From assembly GCA_045533115.1 (NCBI GenBank), contig JAZSHF010000035.1, positions 1 through 60,339 of the forward strand: a stretch of DNA of 60,339 nucleotides, given 5' to 3'. Below, piece by piece: positions 16,322-24,702 of this stretch. How positions within the stretch are numbered: position 1 is the stretch's first letter; each line of letters opens with the position of its first letter. The position numbers and the translations under genes were made by a program. The stretch comes from Colimorpha_A sp045533115. Lineage in GTDB: Bacteria; Bacillota; Clostridia; Oscillospirales; CAG-272. The notes beneath the pieces are model-generated. The model ran no database searches, was not told the DNA's origin, and saw only the letters and a program-made list of their open reading frames with translations.

Positions 16322-16579
16322 ATGGATAACAATCAGGCAACTCAGACCCAGAAGCCTTTCCGCCAGAACAAGAGACACAAGAAGGTCTGCCAGTTCTGTG
16401 CTGATAAGATCGACAATGTCGATTACAAAGACGTAAGCAGATTAAGAAAGTGCGTAAGCGAACGTTCCAAGATCCTTCCCAGAAGAGTAACCGGAACTTG
16501 CGCTTATCATCAGCGCCAGCTTACTATCGCTATTAAGAGAGCACGCCACATGGCGCTCATCCCTTATATCAGCGACTAA
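16322..16579 (+). CDS. rpsR: 30S ribosomal protein S18
   Basis: An 85-residue S18. The motif KKVCQFCADKID near residue 22 is the cysteine-containing form, followed by DYKDVSRLRKCVSERSKILPRRVTGTCAYHQRQLTIAIKRAR split over the conserved core. It binds 16S rRNA with S6. The cysteines suggest a zinc-binding (C+) S18 paralogue type. It is last in the operon and is followed by a long hairpin. Confidence 0.97.
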   Translation: MDNNQATQTQKPFRQNKRHKKVCQFCADKIDNVDYKDVSRLRKCVSERSKILPRRVTGTCAYHQRQLTIAIKRARHMALIPYISD

Positions 16580-16589
16580 AACTAAAGAA

Positions 16590-16621
16590 TGAGGGCTGAC
16601 GCGGTTTCGTGTCAGCCCTCA
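16590..16621 (+). terminator. Hairpin after rpsR
   Basis: TGAGGGCTGAC and its complement form an 11-bp stem with a 10-nt loop. The T-run begins only about 18 nt later, so it may be a processing or 3'-protecting structure as much as a terminator. Confidence 0.6.
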
Positions 16622-16738
16622 CGAAGTATTAAGGGCAAATTTTTTTCTACTATATTTAGAGTATTTAATATATTTTTTCAAAATACTGTATCAAATTACC
16701 ATTTATTGGCATATAATCGTAAGGATGATGAAGAAAGG

Positions 16739-16755
16739 GCGGGGAATTTCCCCGC
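16739..16755 (+). promoter_or_regulatory. Hairpin at the start of the transglycosylase gene
   Basis: GCGGGG-AATTT-CCCCGC is a perfect 6-bp GC-rich stem placed between the AAAGGG ribosome-like site and the GTG/ATG start codons. If it forms, it shortens the distance from ribosome site to start codon. Confidence 0.4.
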
Positions 16756-17499
16756 GTGATTATGGTACTTAAAAATATGAAAATCAGACTGTTTACAGCG
16801 CTTTTAGCAGTGATAATGTTCCTGCCCGCTTGTGCTATGAACGTAGTTGAAGATAAAGTGCCGACCTCTTATGTCGGCGGTGTTTGCGAGAGCGATGCTT
16901 ACGGTGAGCTTGTTCTCCCCGTAATCATAAAGCGTCCCCAAAAGAACAACAAAAATGACGTCACGGTAGACGTCAGCCGTCCGAACGTCGAATCGTCGGG
17001 CTCGACCTCGGGAAGCAAATTCGTTCCCTACGACGTTCCGCTCACCATAGAGCAGCAGAAGATAGTCGAGAAGGTCGCCGAGAGATTCTACATCAGCGAG
17101 GAGCTGATATACGGTGTAATGTGGGTCGAATCGAAGTATAACGTAAACGCGATCGGCAAGAACGCTCAGTATCTCGGAATAATGCAGATATCGAAATCCA
17201 ATCTTAAGATACTTAAGCAGTACTGCGGCGTTACCGATCTTATGGACTTCGAGCAGAACGTAGTTGCCGGCTCATACTATCTCAGAACCTATCTTACTCG
17301 TTATAACGGAAATAAGCATATTTCGCTTCTCTATTATCACGGTGGATACAAGTATGCGAATAGACTTATCGCGAACGGACAGTATGAGGATAGTTACAGC
17401 AGATCTGTAATCAGAGAGATGAACCGTATAACCGAAGCAAGAAAAAAGCTTGCGGCAGAAATGGGTGTTAAGCTCTACGGCGCTCCGTACGAAAACTAA
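16756..17499 (+). CDS. Lytic transglycosylase-like lipoprotein (SLT domain)
   Basis: A roughly 240-residue secreted protein that would cleave peptidoglycan glycan strands. The hydrophobic signal ends in LPAC, a lipobox. A low-complexity linker follows, and the SLT domain covers about 110-225. The catalytic Glu is in VMWVESKYN and the LGIMQISKSN motif is present. Three starts are possible: GTG 16756, ATG 16762 and ATG 16777. None has an ordinary ribosome-site spacing because a GC hairpin intervenes. TATAAT at 16712-16717 could be its -10. It stands alone between terminators. Confidence 0.88.
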   Translation: MIMVLKNMKIRLFTALLAVIMFLPACAMNVVEDKVPTSYVGGVCESDAYGELVLPVIIKRPQKNNKNDVTVDVSRPNVESSGSTSGSKFVPYDVPLTIEQQKIVEKVAERFYISEELIYGVMWVESKYNVNAIGKNAQYLGIMQISKSNLKILKQYCGVTDLMDFEQNVVAGSYYLRTYLTRYNGNKHISLLYYHGGYKYANRLIANGQYEDSYSRSVIREMNRITEARKKLAAEMGVKLYGAPYEN

Positions 17500-17509
17500 A
17501 CTTGAATTA

Positions 17510-17545
17510 AAAATCCCTAAAAGCGATTGTGCTTTTAGGGATTTT
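17510..17545. terminator. Bidirectional terminator between transglycosylase and citrate (Re)-synthase genes
   Basis: AAAATCCCTAAAAGC and its perfect complement (15 bp) around a 6-nt loop. The T/A-rich ends let it work on both strands of this convergent pair. Confidence 0.88.
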
Positions 17546-17547
17546 CA

Positions 17548-18984
17548 TCATTTTTTCTTTTTAACGTGAATGTGGCAAAGACGCTCGTACTCGTCGAAAT
17601 CGATCTCTCGCATAATGTTGTCAAGCTCGTCGTCACCCATCGCGGTCGTTCTGCCTTCCTCGTATTCGCGGTCTATGACCTCTTTTATCTTCGCGATAAA
17701 GGGAGCCTTCTTATCTATCTTATCCTCGTCGTTAAGGCGGAAGTATCCGTTGATCCAGAAAGCTATTCCGGCAAGCCCCGAATGCTTGTCGACCGAAACG
17801 GTTGCGGGACGTCCGAGGATCTTTTCGGTATCGAAGATATTGTATATCTCCTGATCCTTGAGAAGTCCGTCTGCGTGAATGCCGGCTCTCGTCATATTGA
17901 AATTGCGTCCGACAAAAGGCGTTTTCGGAGGAATTTCGTATCCGATATCCTGCTCGAAGAAGTTTGCGATCTCGGTGATTACCGAAAGGTCCATACCGTC
18001 GGTCGTTCCGCGAAGCGATGCGTATTCGATCGCCATCGCCTCAAGCGGGCAGTTGCCGGTACGCTCACCGATTCCAAGCAGAGCGCAGTTGATACCCGAG
18101 CAGCCGTAGAGCCAAGCGGTGGAGGCATTCGTTACGACCTTGTAGAAGTCGTTGTGCCCGTGCCATTCGAGAAGCTCGCTCGGAACTCCCGCATAGTGTT
18201 GCAGACCGTAAATGATTCCGGGAACGCTGCGGGGAAGCGCGGCACCGGGATAGGAAACACCGAAGCCCATAGTATCGCAGGCGCGGATCTTGATCGGCAC
18301 TCCGCTTTCCTCGCTCAGACGTGTGAGCGCCTCTGCAAAGGGAACTACGAAGCCGTAGTAATCGGCACGAGTGATGTCCTCAAAGTGGCAACGGGGACGG
18401 ATGCCCTTGTCAAGTACGCTTTTAACTACGCCGAGATACTTGTCCATCGCCTGCTGGCGGGTAAGTCCCATTTTGTTGTAAATATGATAGTCGGAGCAGG
18501 AAACAAGCACGCCTGTCTCCTTGATACCTATAGATTTTACAAGCTCAAAATCCTTTTCGCTTGCCCTTATCCAAGAGGTCACCTCGGGAAACTTGTAGCC
18601 GAGCGCCATACATTCCTCGACCGCACGGCGGTCCTTCTCGGAATATACGAAGAACTCACTCTGACGGACAAGACCCTTAGGTCCGCCGAGACGGTGAAGC
18701 ATTTTGAATATCTCAACTATCTGCCTTACAGAGAAGGGGGAGGTCGACTGCTGACCGTCTCGGAAGGTAGTATCGGTTATCCAGATGTTCCCCGGCATAT
18801 TGATCGGCACGAAGCGGTGGTTGAAGGAGACCTTCGGAATGCTCTCGTAGTCGAAAAGGTGACGGTAGAGATTGGGAGATTCTCTGTCCTGAAGCTGATA
18901 TTTATATGAAGATTGCTCGAGAAGATTCGTCGCGGTCGAAAATTCGAGCTTGTTTGATGATGAGGAAATTCTTTTATCTTGCAT
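17548..18984 (-). CDS. Citrate (Re)-synthase, isopropylmalate synthase-like
   Basis: A 478-residue HMGL-like barrel protein. It has ITDTTFRDGQQS for the metal and substrate site, then EVTSWIRASEKD, PRCHFEDITRADYYGFV, IKIRACDTMGFG, LEWHGHNDFYKVV and LGIGERTGNCPLEA. These match the Clostridium kluyveri-type Re-face citrate synthase that makes citrate from acetyl-CoA and oxaloacetate in anaerobes lacking the ordinary Si-enzyme. Databases often mislabel it as isopropylmalate synthase or a histone-lysine methyltransferase. ATG 18984 is preferred over TTG 18999 because GGAGG lies 5 nt before it. A homocitrate or isopropylmalate synthase is the alternative. The lack of leu neighbours argues against the latter. 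Confidence 0.85.
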   Translation of the reverse strand: MQDKRISSSSNKLEFSTATNLLEQSSYKYQLQDRESPNLYRHLFDYESIPKVSFNHRFVPINMPGNIWITDTTFRDGQQSTSPFSVRQIVEIFKMLHRLGGPKGLVRQSEFFVYSEKDRRAVEECMALGYKFPEVTSWIRASEKDFELVKSIGIKETGVLVSCSDYHIYNKMGLTRQQAMDKYLGVVKSVLDKGIRPRCHFEDITRADYYGFVVPFAEALTRLSEESGVPIKIRACDTMGFGVSYPGAALPRSVPGIIYGLQHYAGVPSELLEWHGHNDFYKVVTNASTAWLYGCSGINCALLGIGERTGNCPLEAMAIEYASLRGTTDGMDLSVITEIANFFEQDIGYEIPPKTPFVGRNFNMTRAGIHADGLLKDQEIYNIFDTEKILGRPATVSVDKHSGLAGIAFWINGYFRLNDEDKIDKKAPFIAKIKEVIDREYEEGRTTAMGDDELDNIMREIDFDEYERLCHIHVKKKK

Positions 18985-19037
18985 TTTTGCCTCCGCCAAT
19001 GGTCAACATTTTTGCCCTTTAAGGTATATATAAAATA

Positions 19038-19066
19038 ATTATACCACACATAATGAAATATTGCAA
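19038..19066 (-). promoter_or_regulatory. Promoter of the citrate (Re)-synthase gene
   Basis: On the reverse strand TTGCAA (19061-19066), 17 nt, TATAAT (19038-19043). Confidence 0.7.
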
Positions 19067-19084
19067 TAGCTTTCTTGCAAAGAT

Positions 19085-19999
19085 TCAAATAATTCCGAGA
19101 TGAATCGATATAAACGCAAGGATCGGACACAGTATGAGTGAAACTGCTCTACCGATGATGTATTTATATGCGGGAATTTCGTTTTCGGTAACCGATATCG
19201 ACTGAAATATTATGGCAAGCCCCGACCAACCGACGGCGCTTGATGCAAGAACAAATGCGATATCGCGTGACAATTTTCCCGAGATGTAATTGAGCCCCGA
19301 GCTAAGCTCCAAAAAAGGACAGATGAAAAGCTTGATATTCTCCGATATCGGCAAGGAAATGAATATTCCCGAAACAGCTGAAAAGAATATCACGCTTCCG
19401 CATACGTTCATCATTCCCGCCGAAGCGTCGCGTATGGATGAGGCGATGGCGGTCGGGAAATTCTCTTTTTTTCCTTCCGTTATCGTCGCTTTCATATACG
19501 TTTTGTTCCTCGGCCGCATTATCATAGCCGTTAGCGAGACGGAGATGATTTGAAAAACAAACAAAGCGATACCGCGCCTGCCGTCGTTGAGCAATCCATT
19601 TCCTACGACAGAATAAATGAATGAAAACGACACGGTAGAGGAGAGAAGAAGCGCGCTTTCGGCGTTACGCTTATCTTTACCGCAGGAAAGAGCTTTTACA
19701 GCCATAGCACCCGTCGGTGCCGAGCCGAGAAGTCCGATGACGAATGATATTATATACCTTCCGTCAATTCCGAACAGCCGCGGAAAAAGCTTGCTTCCGA
19801 TTTTGCATAGAGAGTTAAGCACTCCCGAGCGTACCGCTATACCCGTCAGCACCATAGTAGGAAAGAGAGTCGGTATAAGAACCTTGGCGCAAAGAGTCAT
19901 TCCGTTCAGTGCCGAGCGCGCCGCCGCATCGGAAAAAACCAAAAAGAAAAATATAAAGGCAAGTGATGCGTATCCGAGGATCGACTTGTTCCCGACCAT
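19085..19999 (-). CDS. ylbJ: Sporulation integral membrane protein YlbJ (nucleoside-recognition/Gate domain)
   Basis: A 304-residue protein with about eight hydrophobic segments. GLLGSAPTGAMAVKAL in the first half and ASSAVGWSGLAIIFQ in the second are the paired Gate-domain loops. YlbJ acts in the mother cell or forespore membrane and is needed for spore cortex formation and heat resistance in Bacillus. It is divergent from yqfC, another sporulation gene, across only 67 nt, which suggests a shared SigE-controlled region. ATG follows GGGAG by 8 nt. Confidence 0.85.
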   Translation of the reverse strand: MVGNKSILGYASLAFIFFFLVFSDAAARSALNGMTLCAKVLIPTLFPTMVLTGIAVRSGVLNSLCKIGSKLFPRLFGIDGRYIISFVIGLLGSAPTGAMAVKALSCGKDKRNAESALLLSSTVSFSFIYSVVGNGLLNDGRRGIALFVFQIISVSLTAMIMRPRNKTYMKATITEGKKENFPTAIASSIRDASAGMMNVCGSVIFFSAVSGIFISLPISENIKLFICPFLELSSGLNYISGKLSRDIAFVLASSAVGWSGLAIIFQSISVTENEIPAYKYIIGRAVSLILCPILAFISIHLGII

Positions 20000-20066
20000 G
20001 AATTATACTCCCGTGTTTTGCATATTTTATTATACTATATAAAACCAAAACGGGAGATATTCTTAT

Positions 20067-20336
20067 ATGAAGCTCAAAAAGCGCTTATTACGGTTTGTCG
20101 ATCTGCCCGAGGACGCTTTCGGCGGAAGTCATATTGAAATCGTGTCCGATTCTGTCGTCAAGGTAAACGGTTGCAGGCGGATAATTGATTACTCATCGGA
20201 TAAGATAGTGATGTCAATGAAGGAATACGAGCTGACCGTCACGGGGCACGGATTAACGCTCTCGTCATACGGCGAGAATACCGCCGCAGTTTCGGGTCAG
20301 ATCGTATCGGTCAAGCTGGGAGGTGACGTATGCTGA
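20067..20336 (+). CDS. yqfC: Sporulation protein YqfC
   Basis: An 89-residue YabP/YqfC family protein. It has FVDLPEDAFGGSHIEIVSDS at the N-terminus, then GCRRIIDYSSDKI and the C-terminal VSGQIVSVKLG strand. It is a mother-cell, SigE-type gene of unknown mechanism, always paired with yqfD. Its 3' end overlaps yqfD by 7 nt. The ribosome site CGGGAG lies 10 nt before the ATG. Confidence 0.9.
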   Translation: MKLKKRLLRFVDLPEDAFGGSHIEIVSDSVVKVNGCRRIIDYSSDKIVMSMKEYELTVTGHGLTLSSYGENTAAVSGQIVSVKLGGDVC

Positions 20337-21532
20337 AAAATCTGCTTTTATTCTTTTCTGGATACAGGCGCTTGTCCTGTCAAAAAAGGACGTTTGCAAA
20401 CATCATCTCGGTAATGGCGAAAAACGGTATCAAATATACATTTGCTTCGGAAAAGGACGGCAGAGTCTCATTTACCGTGACCGAGCTGGATTACAAGAGG
20501 CTTGTCGAACGTATTGACGAAAGCGTATTCCGTCTGCACGAGCGCGGAGGGCTGCCTTATTTTTTATACCGTTACCGACGCCGCTACGGGCTTTTGATAG
20601 GCATCGTTATTTTTTTTGTACTTACGAAAATGTCAACGGATTACGTTTGGGATATTACCGTTGACGGAAACGAAAGCATTTCCGACAGCGAGGTGATTAC
20701 TACCCTTGAAAAGCTCGGCTTTTCTGTCGGAACAAATATTTCCGACGTCGATTTTTACGATATTTGCCATCAGTTCGTTCTCGAAAATGAAAACGTTGCC
20801 TGGATATCGGTGAATATGGAGGGAACGTCCGCCCGCGTCAAGCTGATCGAGCGCGACGCAAAGGGAGAGGGTGAAAACGGTACCCCGTCAAATATAGTTG
20901 CCTCGTCCGACGGTATTATCGTTCGAACCGAAACGGTCGACGGAGAGGTTTGCGTAAAAGCGGGAGATCCCGTCACAAAAGGACAGCTTCTTATCAGCGG
21001 CGTTGTCGAGATCGGGCAGGGAATTGACACCGGTAAATTTATGCTGACTCGCGCAAAAGGCAGTATCTACGCGCTGACGAAACGCAGTTTTTCGGTAAGC
21101 GTTCCGCTGAATGGCGTGAAAAATACCGTCAAAGACAGGATTTTGGCAAAAAAGACCCTTATTTTCTTCGGAAAATCTATTAAACTTAAAGAAAACAGTA
21201 GCATTTTAGGTAAAGAGTGTGATATAATAAAAGAAAGTAAGCGAACGGTTCTTTTTGAAGGCCTTGGCGAAAAATGGCATATACCGCTTCCTGTCACCGT
21301 TGTCACTGAATACGCGCTGATAACGAAGGAGGTTGAGTTTGTCTACACCGAGGACGAGGCACTCAAAATTGCCGAAAAGGAAATCGCGCTTCTCTACGCC
21401 TCGGCGATGGGGAATGCGGAGCTTTTTAGCAAGACGGTTGAAAGCACACTTGAAGACGGAGTTTTGCATCTTACTTGGGAAGTTGAATGTATTATTGATA
21501 TCGGTATTGAAACCCCGATAGGACTTGTATAG
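20330..21532 (+). CDS. yqfD: Sporulation protein YqfD (stage IV sporulation protein)
   Basis: A 400-residue protein. A small N-terminal cytoplasmic region is followed by one transmembrane segment at about 85-105. The long extracytoplasmic part contains ENVAWISVNMEGTSARV, then a biotin/lipoyl-like stretch (DGIIVRTETVDGEVCVKAGDP). This layout is typical of YqfD, which is needed for late sporulation. The rest of the family pattern (VTKEVEFVYTEDEA) is also present. It is translationally coupled to yqfC, and phoH begins 9 nt later. Confidence 0.92.
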   Translation: MLKNLLLFFSGYRRLSCQKRTFANIISVMAKNGIKYTFASEKDGRVSFTVTELDYKRLVERIDESVFRLHERGGLPYFLYRYRRRYGLLIGIVIFFVLTKMSTDYVWDITVDGNESISDSEVITTLEKLGFSVGTNISDVDFYDICHQFVLENENVAWISVNMEGTSARVKLIERDAKGEGENGTPSNIVASSDGIIVRTETVDGEVCVKAGDPVTKGQLLISGVVEIGQGIDTGKFMLTRAKGSIYALTKRSFSVSVPLNGVKNTVKDRILAKKTLIFFGKSIKLKENSSILGKECDIIKESKRTVLFEGLGEKWHIPLPVTVVTEYALITKEVEFVYTEDEALKIAEKEIALLYASAMGNAELFSKTVESTLEDGVLHLTWEVECIIDIGIETPIGLV

Positions 21533-21541
21533 AGGTTAAAA

Positions 21542-22564
21542 ATGGCAGAAAAGACAGTTAAAACAGACAGTATCGAGCAGACCGCGATGCTTTTCGGCGG
21601 CCTTGACTGTTACGCTAAAAGAATTGAGGACGCTTTCGGTGTGCGCCTTGTAACGCGCGACAGCGAGCTTGCGGGCGGAAGTGTTATTGCCGTCACGGGA
21701 AATGACGAGGCGTCGGTTTACAGTGCATCGGAAGCGCTTAAGTATCTTCAGAAGATCGCGTCGCTCAATAATAATATTACCTCGCAAAACGTCGATTACG
21801 TTATCTCGATGGTTCGCGACGGAAAGAACGAGGAGCTGTCGGGATTCGACGGCGACTGTATTTGCATTACGACGCGAGGAAAGCCGATAAAGGCGAAGAC
21901 GGTCGGTCAAAGCAGATACGTTGATCTGATAAAGAAAAACACGGTCGTAATGGGTATAGGCCCCGCGGGAACGGGTAAAACTTTCCTTGCCGTCGCGATG
22001 GCGGTTAAGGCGCTCCGCGCAAAGCAGGTAAGCAGAATCATTCTGACGCGCCCTGCAGTCGAGGCAGGCGAGAAGCTTGGATATTTGCCGGGTGACCTTC
22101 AGAATAAGATCGACCCGTATCTTCGTCCGCTTTACGACGCGCTTTTTGAAATGCTCGGTGCCGAGAATTATCAGAGAAACGTTGAGAAGGGCGTAATTGA
22201 GATTGCGCCCCTTGCATATATGCGAGGCAGAACGCTTGACGATTCCTTCATCATTCTCGACGAGGCGCAGAATACGACGCCTGAGCAGATGAAGATGTTT
22301 TTAACCCGTCTCGGTTCAAATTCGAAGGCGATAGTGACGGGTGACATCACGCAGACCGACCTTCCGAGAGGTATGAAGAGCGGTCTTGTTGAGGCAATAC
22401 ACGTCCTTGACGGCGTAAGTGATATTGCGATACACCATTTCACCGAGCGCGACGTCGTAAGACACCGCCTCGTACAGCAGATAATTCTGGCATACGAAAA
22501 GTACGACAAAGAAAGACAGGAAAAGATGAATGAGCGCCAAAGCGGACGTTTTTACAAGAAATGA
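21542..22564 (+). CDS. PhoH family ATPase
   Basis: A 340-residue protein of the PhoH/YlaK type. An N-terminal KH-like region (about 1-110) precedes the ATPase with Walker A GPAGTGKT (about residue 140) and Walker B SFIILDEAQNTTPEQ. GDITQTDLPRG follows. It is linked genetically to ybeY in most bacteria and is thought to act in RNA metabolism. Here the two genes overlap by 35 nt. It directly follows yqfD, the usual Firmicutes order. Confidence 0.93.
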   Translation: MAEKTVKTDSIEQTAMLFGGLDCYAKRIEDAFGVRLVTRDSELAGGSVIAVTGNDEASVYSASEALKYLQKIASLNNNITSQNVDYVISMVRDGKNEELSGFDGDCICITTRGKPIKAKTVGQSRYVDLIKKNTVVMGIGPAGTGKTFLAVAMAVKALRAKQVSRIILTRPAVEAGEKLGYLPGDLQNKIDPYLRPLYDALFEMLGAENYQRNVEKGVIEIAPLAYMRGRTLDDSFIILDEAQNTTPEQMKMFLTRLGSNSKAIVTGDITQTDLPRGMKSGLVEAIHVLDGVSDIAIHHFTERDVVRHRLVQQIILAYEKYDKERQEKMNERQSGRFYKK

Positions 22565-23003
22565 GCAAAAAAAGGAGACGGTAACACCGTCGCTTCGCGC
22601 CCTTGTCCGCCGTGCTATAAAGGCGGCGCTTGAATATGAAAAGGTATCCTTTGCACCTGAAATTTCGGTCACATTTACCGATAACGAGGGAATAAGGGAG
22701 CTTAATGCTTCTCATAGAAGCATTGACCGACCGACCGACGTCCTTTCCTTTCCCCTTTTTGAAAAAGAGGAGCTTTCGGAGGCGACCGACGGTGACGCCC
22801 TCGGCGATATAGTGATCTCCCTTGAAAGAGCAAGAGAGCAGGCAAACGAGTACGGGCACTCATACGAGCGCGAGGTCGCGTTCTTGACGGTGCATTCGAT
22901 GCTCCATCTTCTCGGTTACGATCACGAAATCTCCGAGGAAGATGAAAAGGAAATGTTTTTTAAGCAGGAAGAAATATTGAAAACAATAGGATTAGTAAGA
23001 TAA
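22530..23003 (+). CDS. ybeY: Endoribonuclease YbeY (rRNA maturation factor)
   Basis: A 157-residue zinc metalloprotein. The signature HSMLHLLGYDH supplies the three zinc-binding histidines near residue 115. RPTDVLSFPLF and LGDIVISLERA are conserved strands before it. It processes 16S rRNA 3' ends and takes part in ribosome quality control. The start at 22530 lies inside the 3' end of phoH. A later start is possible but ATG 22530 keeps the family N-terminus. The pgpH gene that often sits between phoH and ybeY is absent. Confidence 0.92.
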   Translation: MSAKADVFTRNEQKKETVTPSLRALVRRAIKAALEYEKVSFAPEISVTFTDNEGIRELNASHRSIDRPTDVLSFPLFEKEELSEATDGDALGDIVISLERAREQANEYGHSYEREVAFLTVHSMLHLLGYDHEISEEDEKEMFFKQEEILKTIGLVR

Positions 23004-23013
23004 GGAAGCAGTT

Positions 23014-23901
23014 ATGAGAACAGGATTTATAGCAATACTCGGACGCCCCAACGTCGGAAAATCGACGCTTCTTAACGCAATGCTCGGCGAAAAGATCGCA
23101 ATAGTATCGAAGAAGCCTCAGACGACGAGAACGAGAATAACGGGAATACTGACGCGAGGCGAGGATCAATTCGTTTTTCTTGACACTCCCGGTATGATAA
23201 AGAGCAGAAACAAGCTCGGCGATTATATGGTAAAGACGATCTCTAATACGATAGGCGAGGTCGACGCCTGCCTTTTCGTAGTTGAGGCGGGTGTTGCCCC
23301 CGGCGCGACCGAGAAGAATATTCTCGAAAGAATAGGCAAAAGATCGCTTCCCGCAATTCTCGTTATAAACAAGACCGATAAGGTTTCGGGCGAAGCGGTC
23401 GGAGATACTATTCTTATGTATAAGGACCTTTACGATTTTGTCGCGGTAGTTCCGATCTCGGCGCAGAATAATAAGGGCGTTGATACGGTTCTAAGTGAGG
23501 CTGAGAATTTCCTATCTGATGGAGATTGGTTCTTCGGCGAGGACGAGATAACTGATCAGCCTGAAAGACAGATCGCGGCCGAAATAATCAGAGAAAAGCT
23601 CCTTCGCACCCTCGACGACGAAATTCCTCACGGAACGGCAGTGGTTATCGAGGAATTTAAGGAGGAGGGCAAGCTTCTCCGCATAAGAGCCGAAATCTTC
23701 TGTGAGCGCGAGGCGCATAAGAGAATTATTATCGGCAAGCAGGGCGCTCAGCTCAAAAAGATCGGAAGCTATGCAAGAGAGGATCTTGAAGGCTTCTTCG
23801 GAATGAAGGTCTTTCTTGACCTTTGGGTAAAGGTCAAGACGAATTGGCGCGATGATGCGGTCAACCTTGGAAACTTCGGCTTCAATAAGAACGATCTTTG
23901 A
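23014..23901 (+). CDS. era: GTPase Era
   Basis: A 295-residue GTPase. It has G1 GRPNVGKST, G3 DTPGM and G4 NKTD, with a KH domain at the C-terminus (EREAHKRIIIGKQGAQLKKIG). It binds the 3' end of 16S rRNA during 30S assembly. Ten nt separate it from ybeY, and the recO start follows its stop by one base. The dgkA and cdd genes usually found between ybeY and era in Firmicutes are missing here. Confidence 0.96.
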   Translation: MRTGFIAILGRPNVGKSTLLNAMLGEKIAIVSKKPQTTRTRITGILTRGEDQFVFLDTPGMIKSRNKLGDYMVKTISNTIGEVDACLFVVEAGVAPGATEKNILERIGKRSLPAILVINKTDKVSGEAVGDTILMYKDLYDFVAVVPISAQNNKGVDTVLSEAENFLSDGDWFFGEDEITDQPERQIAAEIIREKLLRTLDDEIPHGTAVVIEEFKEEGKLLRIRAEIFCEREAHKRIIIGKQGAQLKKIGSYAREDLEGFFGMKVFLDLWVKVKTNWRDDAVNLGNFGFNKNDL

Positions 23902-23902
23902 T

Positions 23903-24700
23903 ATGAGTAAGGAATTAACGAGCTTTCCCGCGCTCGTCATTCGCGAAAGTGATTACGGCGAAAACGATAAGCTGCTGACGTTACTTTCCGCCGAAAAGGG
24001 AAGAATGACGGTGCTTTTCAAGGGCGGAAAGAGCCTAAAGAATAAAAATAGCGCGTCAAGTCAGCTCCTTTGCTACAGCGAATTTACCGTCAAGGAGCGA
24101 AACGGTTTTTATACGCTCTCCGAGGCGGCGCTGATACAGCAGTTTTTTGAATTGCGTTCTTCACTTGACTGCTTTGCTCTTTCGCAGTATATAGCCGACG
24201 TTTGCGGCGAGGTCAGCGTCGAAAACGAAAACGGTGAGGAAACTCTTTCACTTGCCTTAAATACGCTTTATATGCTTTGCCGTGATGATACCGATACCGA
24301 TTTTATCAAGGCGGTGTTTGAACTTCGCTGTATGGCGATAAGCGGCTTTTGCCCCGACCTTACTGCTTGTCCCTTGTGCGGAAAGCAGGAGAGTGACATA
24401 TTTTACCTTGACGTGATGAACGGCTCGCTTCGCTGCGGAGACTGCTTTGGCTCCGACGAGGATATAGAGCTTCGCAAAAGCGAGGGACAGGCACTTATAA
24501 TAATGCCTCTTTCCCCCTCGGTGCTTGCGGCGATGAGATACGTTATCTCTTCGCCGGGCAAGAGAGTTTTTTCATTCAGGCTCGAGGAGGAAGCGCTTGA
24601 CTCCTTTTGCCGTGTGTGTGAAAAATATATTACACATCACCTTGAGCGGGGCTTCAAAACGCTTGATTTTTACAAGAACATAAAGAAAATGGATATATAA
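23903..24700 (+). CDS. recO: DNA repair protein RecO
   Basis: A 265-residue protein. The N-terminal OB fold begins FPALVIRESDYGENDKLLTLLS. A four-cysteine zinc module is in CPLCGKQE and LRCGDCFG (about 155-185), and the C-terminal helical region ends FKTLDFYKNI. RecO loads RecA onto SSB-coated DNA and anneals strands. ATG 23903 is preferred because upstream in-frame codons lie in era. It is followed 2 nt later by mutS2. Confidence 0.92.
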   Translation: MSKELTSFPALVIRESDYGENDKLLTLLSAEKGRMTVLFKGGKSLKNKNSASSQLLCYSEFTVKERNGFYTLSEAALIQQFFELRSSLDCFALSQYIADVCGEVSVENENGEETLSLALNTLYMLCRDDTDTDFIKAVFELRCMAISGFCPDLTACPLCGKQESDIFYLDVMNGSLRCGDCFGSDEDIELRKSEGQALIIMPLSPSVLAAMRYVISSPGKRVFSFRLEEEALDSFCRVCEKYITHHLERGFKTLDFYKNIKKMDI

Positions 24701-24702
24701 GA

